In this document: positions 56,017 to 64,000 of the stretch, one piece after another | How the letters are laid out: every line of letters begins with the position of its first letter | How positions within the stretch are numbered: position 1 is the first letter of the stretch | Source of the DNA: Zizania palustris | Lineage: Eukaryota; Streptophyta; Magnoliopsida; Poales; Poaceae | Assembly: GCA_019279435.1 (NCBI GenBank) | Contig: JAAALK010000079.1 | Span: 106,993,198 to 107,057,197 of the forward strand | DNA length: 64,000 nucleotides | Direction of reading: 5' to 3' | The notes under the pieces: generated by a model | What the model was told of the DNA's origin: nothing | Seen by the model: the letters and a program-made list of their open reading frames with translations, nothing else | The model's database searches: none | Translations under genes and position numbers: made by a program

Positions 56017-58441
56017 GAGGTCCATTGACGGCACGGTGGTATCCCACCATGTGTCGTGCCCCCGCATGAGAGACGCACACAAGCAACATGCCAAGATGAC
56101 ATAGAAGAGCGGGTCCGCGCACTATTTACAGAGTCTGCCGGTTTCGTGCCCAAGGGACGGGTTAGGGTTTACCGTAAGCCATACCCCGACCATCTTGATA
56201 CAGTACCCTACCCCCACGGCTATAGAATCCCTGAATTCACTATGTTCGATGGCGAGGGTAGCAAGACTACACTAGAGCACGTTAGTCAATTTTTGGCATA
56301 GTGTGGAGAAGTTAGCGGGATAGATGCTCTAAAAGTTAGACTATTTTCTCTCTCGCTGTCCGGTACCGCTTTCACTTGGTTTTCGGCGCTCCCGCCAAAC
56401 TCCATTCAGACGTGGGATGATTTAGAGCGGAAATTCCATGATTACTTCTACACGGGTGAGACAGAGCTTAGGCTTTCACTTTTGACGTCGGTTAAGCAGA
56501 AATCTAGCGAGAGCGCCTCTGAGTACATCAAGCATTTTAGGGATACTAGAAACCGATGTTTTAGCCTTAATATTTCGGAAAGGGACTTGGCGGAACTAGC
56601 TTTTAACGGGTTGCGTTCCGAAATTAAAGAGAGGTTAGATAACCAAAACTTTTTATAAGTTAGCCAAGTTTAACAGCAGGCTCTGGTCCAGGAAGGCCGA
56701 GCCAAAGATAAAAAGTTTATTAAGACGTTTAGCAAGCCTAGGGCTGAAATCCACAACGTGGAACGTTCTAACGAGGAAGAGTCAGAAGAGGAGGATTAAG
56801 CCGATATGTACGCAGCAGAATGGGTGTGGAACACTAAGAATAAACTCGTCACCTGCTCCGAGTTACGGCCATCCCCCACAAAGTATCGACCTAGTGAGGT
56901 CATGTACTCGTTTGATATAACTAAATGTGACAAAATATTTGATTTTCTCTTAAAAGGTCAGCTTCTTAGGTTATCTATGGGTCAAGTCATTCCATCTGCC
57001 GATGACTTAAAGAAGCATTCGTATTGTATGTGGCATGATTCACATTCACATAATACTAACGATTGCAATGTTTTTCGATGACAGATCCAATCAGCCATAG
57101 AAGAAGGACGATTGATGATAGACCATAACCCAAAGATGAAGCTGGATAAGGACCCCTTTCCCGTCAACGCCGTCGACCTCGGCGAAAAGAAGGTGTTGAT
57201 TCGGCCAGAATAGGCCGAGTTGGCTAAGGGGAAGGTCGTAATTGTTGGAGAGCCGTGCACTCGCACGCTCGTACCAAAGAACCCCGAGGTGGGAGTGTGG
57301 AAACAGAACGTTAATACCCCCTTATCTAAAGCTCCCAAGAGGCCGAAGGTAACATACAATATGCTGTTAAACAAGCATCAGAGAAAGGCCAAGGAAGCAG
57401 GCCCCCACACTAAGAAACTAAAGCAACCGAAGGGTCCAAGACTCTCGAAGTGTAGCTTCGGACCGAAGCAGCCGAACCCTCCGCACGGTGGCTTCGGGCC
57501 ACAGTGGCCTAACACTCCGCACGGTGGCTTCGAGCCACAGTGGCCGAACCCCCCGTATAGTAACTTCGGCCCCCAATGGTCAAACCCTGCACCATGTTGG
57601 ACTTCTCCGATAGGAGGCTTCGGCCTGCACTGGCCGAACGTACCTCTGGCCTGGTAGGACCCTTCACTGGTGTGGTACGAAGCCACTGATGCCTCCGCCG
57701 TATGACTGGGCAAGGACCCCATGGGCTCCGTACGTATCTGGGTCAGGGTACCCTCCGCAACCTAACACTATGCCTTGCTTTCCTTCTGAGTATTATGGAT
57801 GGCAGGGACAAACAGACGCAGCGGAGGGGGGCATCGTCCACAAACTGTCCGTGGTGCCTCCGAATTGAACCATGCAGAGCAGAGCCGAAGGGTGCGAGCA
57901 CGCGGACGCCGAAGTCAGGGAGTCCGAAGCCATCACCATCAGAGTTGGGTCCCAGGAAGTCCCAATCCCGAAGACTTTGTCACCGAGGTCTGACGGAGGT
58001 AAATCCCATGCTTCGTCCGGGCTCAGCGCCGAAGCCTGGTTCGGTCAGCCGAACACGGCCTGTCCGTCCGTGGAGGTTCATAGTGAAGACCCCTCCGAAC
58101 ACAGGGTGTACAAGGCCGAAGGGCATAGTACCACTTCGGCCAGAATTAATGGAAACCGAACAGTAGCACCCGGCACCAAGCCGCAACCATCTTGGGCACC
58201 TCCAGGCATGTCCAAATCACAGAAGAGACGTCTACAATGACTACGGGCACAAGAGATGTGCGAGAGGGAAGCTGAGGCCGAGCGCGACGCTATCTTCTAA
58301 GAAATCCGCCCTCGGCCAGCTACAAAATAGGTATGGAGAGAGAAGGCGGTTGAGATAACCAACCCGGCTCCTAGTCCGAGCGATGACGATGACATGCTCG
58401 ACGACGATTACTCACCCATCTCTGAAGGGCCCGCACCCTAG
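56017..58441 (+). pseudogene. Gypsy3 gag, central and C-terminal parts
   Basis: Resumes with VVPPHERRTQATCQDDIEERVRALF, then YRIPEFTMFDGEGSKTTLEHVSQFLA and a stop (56299-56301). The gag core follows: SLSGTAFTWFSALPPNSIQTW, EYIKHFRDTRNRCFS, LAELAFNGLRSEIKERL (to 56655). A zinc-like region (CMWHDSHSHNTNDC) is near 57027, then DPFPVNAVDLGEKKVL, PKNPEVGVWKQNV and a Pro/Gly/Trp repeat (57472-57590). The C-terminus PQPSWAPPGMSKSQKRRLQ is near 58190-58238. At least six stops occur between 56299 and 58440, with one or more shifts. Confidence 0.82.
57472..57590 (+). repeat. 36-bp repeat encoding a 12-residue Pro/Gly/Trp unit in Gypsy3 gag
   Basis: Three and a half units of 36 bases, each giving PNPPHGGFGPQW or a close variant (PNTPHGGFEPQW, PNPPYSNFGPQW). 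It stays in frame. GypsyB has a much reduced version at the same place, so the array expanded or shrank within the family. Confidence 0.75.
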
Positions 58442-58750
58442 TTGATGGACATCAACATCGTCACGCTGCCCGCCGAGTTCACCCTGCCACAGGACAAGGC
58501 TGAGGTCGCTCAATCTAACCTCGGTCCACGCAATGCCATCTTCAAGAAGCCCGAGGACACGGCTCGCCATCTAAAGCCTCTCTACGTTAGAGTTCACATC
58601 GATGGAAAGCCGATTTCCCGAATGCTCGTCGACGGCGGCGCCACTGTTAACCTAATGCCTTACTCGTTGTTTAAGAGACTTGGTAGGGATGAGGATGACC
58701 TGAAGAAGACCAACTTGATGCTCAACGGCTTCAACGGCGAGAGCTCCGAG
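58442..58750 (+). pseudogene. Gypsy3 protease, N-terminal part
   Basis: Open frame MDINIVTLPAEFTLPQ, HLKPLYVRVHIDGKPISRML, then VDGGATVNLMPYSLFKRLG, the aspartic protease active-site region with DGGA. GypsyC has the equivalent at 11830-11940. It is cut at 58750 by the Copia2 LTR. Confidence 0.85.
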
Positions 58751-60702
58751 TGAGGAGCCATGCTGAATAGCGTGGGCCTCATGGCTACAAAAGTGATGAG
58801 TCATTGTCAACAATAGTCAAAGAGGACAACAGAAGAAGAGATTTGCTGCTTTATGGGCCACGTGGGACTCAGGTACACGGGCAGCGAGCGACTGTCGGGC
58901 AGAGGAGGCTGCGAAGTCGGGCTGGCACAATCCGGGTACATGAACCAGAAGAAGTAGAAGACCCACTGGGCTGTTGACCAGGGTTGACTCAGGTACACGG
59001 GCGGTGAGCGATTGCCGGGCTGAGAGAGCTGCGGAGTCGGGCCGGCCCAATCCGGGTACCTGGTGCAAAGTCGGTGGAGGCTTTGTCAGTTTCGGCGCAA
59101 AACTGACAACCGTCGATCTTGTATCCGACTGTCCAGAAGAGAAGTCGTAGTCGCTACGAAAACTTAGCTTCCGGATAAGTCATCTGTATCTGTAGGCCCA
59201 CAGTCAGTCAGTCGTGTCTGTAAAAATACCTAAGGGCAGTTGAGTCTTTTCCTTTATTCTTGCGTCTGTAAAACCCTAAGGGGCTGGTAGAATATTCCTA
59301 GTGTTGGGCAGCCTATAAATAGGGCCCCAATCCCTAGGGTTTGGACTACCCTTCTAGAAATCACTTTTTGAATCATTCATTGGGTCATTCTTCTTGTTCC
59401 CTATGTTTTCTCTCTCCTACTTGTGTGCGCCGCCAGGAACCTTCTGTGAGTTCATCTCAGTTTCATTTTCCTTGGTCTGGACGGTTTTGGATTCCCTCTG
59501 GTTGTGTGCTGCATTTAATTATTAGCTTTGTACTCCTTCAGTTTGTGGGCAACAATTTATTTCCTAAGCGATTTTGTGCTTCAGTTTGCTTCTGTTCTTC
59601 ACGAACAGAGTACTAGTTCTTGTTGTTTGCCAGTAGTACTCCCTCACTGTAGCAACAGTACTCTAGTGTCAGCTTTTTACTTTTACTGCACAGCTTTTTG
59701 ATCGAAGTTCTCATGGCTGAGTACCTTTTCTGACTGTTTTCTGGCGGACCCCACTCTCTATTCGAAGCCCTTCAGCTTCGTGAGTCAAGCTTCGATCTGA
59801 TAATCGAAGGCTTCGTTTAAACTTCGAACATTGTTTTGTGACGCTAGCTTCGAAGTATCCTTGGCACTCTGATAGCTTCACATACTTCGATAATCTTTGC
59901 GAAGGTGTTTTCAGTCTCTAGCTGTTCGAAGTCAATACTTCGTCAGGCTTCGGAGTTAGCTTCGAAGCTAATCTCACTGATAGACTTCATTTTGGTTTCT
60001 TTGTCGCGTGTCAGCCTTCGCTTTTCTTTTCGAAGCTTGCTCTTTTCGAAGATAGAGTGTAGGCTTCGAATTTGGTGCGTCTGTCGTGTGATAGGCTTCA
60101 CCTCCTTGTACGAATGTTGTCCATCTGTGTGTTGCGTTCGAAGTTTTTAGTTCGAAGGTTTGGCTTCGAAGTACTTGGTTCAAAGCTGTGTTCGAAGTCT
60201 TGCCTTCGAAGTACATACTTCGAAGCAGACTCCGACTTTATCATACTTCGCTTCGAAGCACACTTCGATTCCTACCTTCGGCATTTTCACAACACCTTCG
60301 ACAGACTTCGTCCAGCAAAGTAGACCTTGACCTCCGAAGCAGGCTTCGACCATCAAAGCAGGCTTCGACTTGCGAAGCAGGCTTCGCCGAGTTTCGAACA
60401 AGAGACAGAGTTGAACAGGTAACTTCTCTTCTCTCTCATAGTGCACCTAGATTGCTTTACTGAGAAGTTTGTCTTGCCTAGTCTTGCATATACTGTTTAT
60501 CTGTCTATTAGCACTGCCTTGATAGTTCTCTATTTGTCATCAGCTGCTTCTAGGCTAGATATCTTTCGACTTAGGCCATCTGTTTATTTTCTACTACTTA
60601 GTCTCTTGAGGTGCATTGGGTATTGGGAACAGGCCATTGATTCGAAAGAATTTTTTAAGGCGCCCATTCACCCCCCCTCTGGTCGCTACTTTCGGTCCTA
60701 CA
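58751..60702 (+). repeat. Copia2 5' LTR (1,952 bp)
   Basis: Starts TGAGGAGCC and ends GGTCCTACA. TATA block CCTATAAATAGG near 59312; TTCGAAG block about 59755-60395. It is visibly diverged from the Copia1 LTRs and the solo LTR, with small indels. Confidence 0.93.
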
Positions 60703-60704
60703 AT

Positions 60705-60716
60705 TGGTATCAGAGC
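60705..60716 (+). promoter_or_regulatory. Copia2 primer-binding site
   Basis: TGGTATCAGAGC, two bases after the LTR: the standard initiator-methionine tRNA site of plant copia elements. Confidence 0.9.
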
Positions 60717-60767
60717 TTGGTTAGGGTTTTTCCATACCTTAACCGGTTCTAAACCCCGGTAGTGACC

Positions 60768-63511
60768 ATGACGTGTCCTGGCAAGGTCCCGTCCTTGGAA
60801 GCCTATGGCTATAACTATTGGAAGACTCACATGCGAGCCTATCTCATGAGCCAGGGTTCGGACATTTGGGACATTTGCGTTGACACCACGTTTGTCATAT
60901 TGCCAGTCACTGAGCAGGGTACTGCTGGTATCATTACTCAGCATCTGAGCAACAGTAAGGCTGTGAACATTCTGTTTTCTGGTTTAGGTCCCACTGAGTT
61001 TTAGCGTGTGAGTCATCTCTCCACTGCGAGAGAGATCTGGGCTACCCTCAAGGCACACCATGAGGGAACAACACAGGTCAAGGCTCGGCTCTATCAGACC
61101 TACCGGCGTGAATATGAGAATTTCACACAGAAGCCGGGTGAATCTGTTGAGGCTTTGTTTGGTCATTTTCAGTCGATCATAAACAAGCTTCGGGACAACA
61201 AGGCTGAGGGTGCTTAGTTAGTCTCAGATCATGAGCAGGCGCTCAAGGTTCTCCATACCTTGGACCCAAAGATCTGGGAGATCAAGGTATCCTCTATCGT
61301 TGAGAGCACTTCTTACGATACCTTGACCATTTCTGAGTTATTTAGCAAGCTGAAGGCCACTGAGGTAGATATCCAGTTGAGATCAAATCTCACTGGTTCT
61401 GGATCAAAATCCCTGGCCCTTGCTACACCTTCTGTTGATCCCTCTGCTGTGAGCTGTGCTGGGTTCTCCTTGATGTCTATCACAGAGGACCAGCTTGAGT
61501 TGTTGGGAGATGATGGTTTGTGTCTCTTTAACAACCAGGTGCGTCGTGTCTATGACAAGAGAATGTTCAAAAGACACGGCACAAAATCCGGATGCTTTGA
61601 GTGTGGTGATCCAGGACACTTCATCGCCGACTGCCCCAAGCGCAATGGTCACAAGAAGGGCACCGGTGGTGGCTTCCACGACTCTGGCAAGCACGACAGC
61701 TCTTCCTTCAACAAGGGCAAGCCGAAGACCAGATTCTTCAAGAAGGCCCTAAAGGACTACCGGCGAGAGAACAAGAAGCGCGACAAGGCTTTCTTCGCCG
61801 AGATGGAGAAGAGCTACTCCAAGCGGTCCACATCTTCTTCCTCTTCATCGAGCTCAAGCGATGAGGAGATCGCCATCAGGAAGGGGAAGGACAAGGATGA
61901 TCCGGTGGGTCTCTGCTTCATGGCTTTCGGAGACAAGCCGAAGAGCCGCTCACACCAGCGCCGAAGATCCCGCAAGAGCTTCTGTTCAATGGCTCTTGGG
62001 GATAGGGAAGAACAGAGCTCCTCCGATGACTCCGACGACGACGACAACAAGGTATCATCCTATGAACGAGAAATTGTTGATTTACTTGAGAGCAATCGTC
62101 AGGAGTTAAAGTATCGTTAAAAACTGCTTAGGGGGGCCAAAAAGAGGATAGATGAGTTGGAGAGTGAGCTTGCCGTAGCCAACGGCAGAATTGAGAGTCT
62201 ATCTTCTTCCCCTTGCTTTGATGATAGCAGTGAGTGCCCGAAGTGTGAGGTGCTTCTGTGTGACCTGTCGACTCTGAAGTCCAGGTACACAGAAAGGGTT
62301 GATGAGAGGGACGCTTTGGCCACTGAGCTTGAAAGCGCTCAGCTAGAGCTGAAAGATGCTCAAGCCACTGTCGTCGCACCCTGTGTTCATTGCCCATCTC
62401 GTCTAGCTGCCTTAGCTGAGCCGAAATCCAAGGGTGATGAGCATTTGAGTGATTTAGAAAGGTTGAGAGCTGAGCTTGCCCAGACTAGGCTAGAGCTAGA
62501 GACACTGTCAGTTCCACCCACTGTCTGTGAGAACTGTCTGTCTCTTAGAATGGAGTTGATTAAGCTGAAAGCCGAAAAGTCTGTCCAAATAGAGAGTGAG
62601 TGTAAGACCTACTTGTCTCAGGTGGAGGTTCTAGCTTCCTTGAGAGAGGAGCTAGCAGATTCTCAGAATGAGAACTTTTACCTCCGTTCTATCCTGAGTT
62701 GGATCAGTGCCAGAGAGCCACAGCTTGGCATGATGATCCAGCAGTTCAAGAGGCAGGATGGGTTTGGGGTAGGTTACACCTACACCAAGGCTGACTTTGA
62801 GAGTGCCATTAGCCGGGCAGTGGAGTGGAGTAAAATGACTCCAGAGCAGAGATACCCTAAGACTCACTCCACTGAGTCTTCCCAGGCTTGTCAGCCCAAG
62901 GATGGAGTAATCCATGAACCACCAAAAGCTCCACCCAAGAAGCCTATCTGGGTTCCAAAGCCCAAAAACCTCCACACTTCTCTTGACTCTCTTCCTGGAC
63001 CCTCTCAGCCCAAGAAGACTACACCTAACACCACCAAGCCCAAACATCCCAAGCCTCAACCACATCCCAAGAAGCCCACCTATCATTGTGAGTACTGTCA
63101 AAGAGATGGGCATCTTGCGGAGTTCTGCTTCAGGAGGAAGCGGGTTGAGAGAGCAGAGAGGGCTCGTGGTGATCAGGAGCAGTTTTACCAGCAGGGTGGT
63201 AGACCGCGTGTTCCTCGACGCGGGGAGAGGCTGGAGGCCAGGCCGCGTCGTGTAGGTGGTGAGACGACTTTCTTGCCCGTACTCCAGTTGGTGGTGTCCG
63301 TTCCAGCAGAGTTCCAAACCGTGTTGGCTACGGTTCTGGACCTCGTGGCCACAGGTTTAGGCAGAACCGAGGACTACGCTTTGAGCCGCGTTTTGGTCCA
63401 AACTCTTTTGATGGTTTTCGCTTTCCATCTTTTGAGCAGATGGCTCGACACGGGTTTAGCTTTTTTGCTAAACCTGATGCCGGACCATTTGCTCCCACTT
63501 ACAGCCACTGA
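60768..63511 (+). pseudogene. Copia2 gag, inactivated
   Basis: ATG at 60768 (MTCPGKVPSLEAYGYNYWKTHM) matches Copia1 gag. Stops occur at 61002-61004, 61215-61217 and 62118-62120. The first knuckle (CFECGDPGHFIADCP) is at about 61597-61640 and the second (CEYCQRDGHLAEFC) at about 63088-63130. Compared with Copia1, about eight bases are missing after GTAGGTGGT (near 63258), shifting the frame for the rest of gag. The original gag stop is at 63509-63511. Confidence 0.9.
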
Positions 63512-64000
63512 TTGTGCAGGACCAGGGACTGGAGGATGTTTGGATCATGGACTCAGGATACTCTCGCCACATGACGGGACATCGCAGATGGTTCTCCAGT
63601 CTCACTCCCCCGAGCTCCAAAGAATACATCATGTTCGGGAACAACGGTCAAGGGAAAGTAAGTGGCATAGGCTCAATTCGCATTTCAGATCATTTCTCTT
63701 TGAAGAATGTTGCTTTGGTTAAAAATTTGAACTTCAATTTGATTTCTGTTTCGCAACTTCTTGAGGATGGTTTGGAAGTGCGTTTTAAGAAGGGCAATTC
63801 TTCTGTGGTTGATTCTAGAGGGTCTTTGATTTGCCAGATTTTACCATTCGGTAAAGTTTTTCGAATTGACTTTTCTAGTTCTTTTGACCCTTCTCGCTGT
63901 TTGATTGCTGGATCCTCCTCTGAGCTCTGGAAGTGGCATAGGAGGTTAGGTCATTTGAGTTTTGATCTGCTAGTCAGGTTGAGCTCTATGGACCTCATCC
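63508..64000 (+). CDS. Copia2 pol start: protease and pre-integrase region (partial)
   Basis: Frame LIVQDQGLEDVWIMDSGYSRHMTG (aspartic protease DSG), then FSSLTPPSSKEYIMFG, KNLNFNLISVSQLLEDGL and LWKWHRRLGHLSFDLL (pre-integrase zinc region). It is open to the window edge with no stop. As in Copia1 it lies -1 relative to gag and overlaps the gag stop. The beginning of translation is uncertain because pol is normally made by frameshift or reinitiation. Confidence 0.85.
   Translation, partial: MIVQDQGLEDVWIMDSGYSRHMTGHRRWFSSLTPPSSKEYIMFGNNGQGKVSGIGSIRISDHFSLKNVALVKNLNFNLISVSQLLEDGLEVRFKKGNSSVVDSRGSLICQILPFGKVFRIDFSSSFDPSRCLIAGSSSELWKWHRRLGHLSFDLLVRLSSMDLI

Larger units (their letters stand above)
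42763..64000 (+). mobile_element. Gypsy3: Tat-type element of the GypsyB/C family, split by two copia elements, runs past the window
   Basis: 5' LTR 42763-43989, primer-binding site 43997-44014, gag 44028-44692 and 56017-58441, protease 58442-58750. Copia1 (44693-56016) and Copia2 (58751 on) interrupt it; RT, integrase and 3' LTR should lie beyond the window. It is inserted in the antisense region of Gypsy2; the flank left of the LTR is GGGAG. Confidence 0.85.
58751..64000 (+). mobile_element. Copia2: SIRE/Maximus-type copia element, runs past the window
   Basis: Plus-strand sister of Copia1: 5' LTR 58751-60702, primer-binding site 60705-60716, gag from 60768 and the start of pol (63508 on). 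The rest of pol and the 3' LTR are beyond the window. The left flank is CCGAG (58746-58750), the expected duplication. It interrupts the Gypsy3 protease. Confidence 0.92.

Overview
The window is repeat-rich intergenic DNA from a flowering plant, almost certainly a grass. I found no host gene, rRNA, tRNA or CRISPR array. Nearly everything belongs to LTR retrotransposons nested inside one another. Two superfamilies are present. The first is Ty3/gypsy of the Tat type, recognised by a second (archaeal-type) RNase H and by 3' regions with tandem arrays and antisense ORFs. The second is Ty1/copia of the SIRE/Maximus type, recognised by ~2 kb LTRs, a long gag with two zinc knuckles, and a long non-coding stretch with repeated purine tracts after pol. 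The grass assignment rests on resemblance to known grass elements and is an inference.

Left part (1-11,100). A minus-strand Tat element, Gypsy1 (3' LTR outside the window; 5' LTR 8122-8616), is nearly intact. It carries one stop codon in pol and a copia solo LTR at 2511-4499 with target duplication CCAGT. It sits in an old minus-strand copia remnant (8617 onward). A probable gypsy LTR fragment follows (9850-11115).

Middle part (11,116-42,762). A decayed Tat element, GypsyC, is split by a gag-only relative, GypsyB (12182-17424, duplication GAAGC/GAAGT), whose left LTR holds a 146-bp Mutator-type MITE. GypsyC is split again by Gypsy2 (from 20616). Gypsy2 is decayed and holds a truncated minus-strand gypsy (22963-23898), a copia LTR remnant (26584-28352) and a 5'-deleted copia, Copia3 (31258-42636). 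Inside Copia3 lies a complete non-autonomous Tat derivative (33064-40342, duplication GTTAG). It has no gag-pol; its coding capacity is a spliced-looking antisense gene with its own TATA box.

Right part (42,763-64,000). Gypsy3, from the GypsyB/C family, interrupts the antisense region of Gypsy2. Gypsy3 is itself interrupted by a complete young copia, Copia1 (44693-56016, minus strand, duplication GAGGT, LTRs differing by six transitions and one 1-bp indel), and by a second copia, Copia2 (58751 to the window end, plus strand).

Relative order of insertion from nesting: GypsyC, then GypsyB and Gypsy2; then Copia3 and Gypsy3 inside Gypsy2; then the antisense-gene element inside Copia3, and Copia1 and Copia2 inside Gypsy3. 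The most interesting items are the gag-pol-less element with its antisense gene, the TTCGAA-rich blocks shared by unrelated families, and the MITE that landed on an LTR TATA box.
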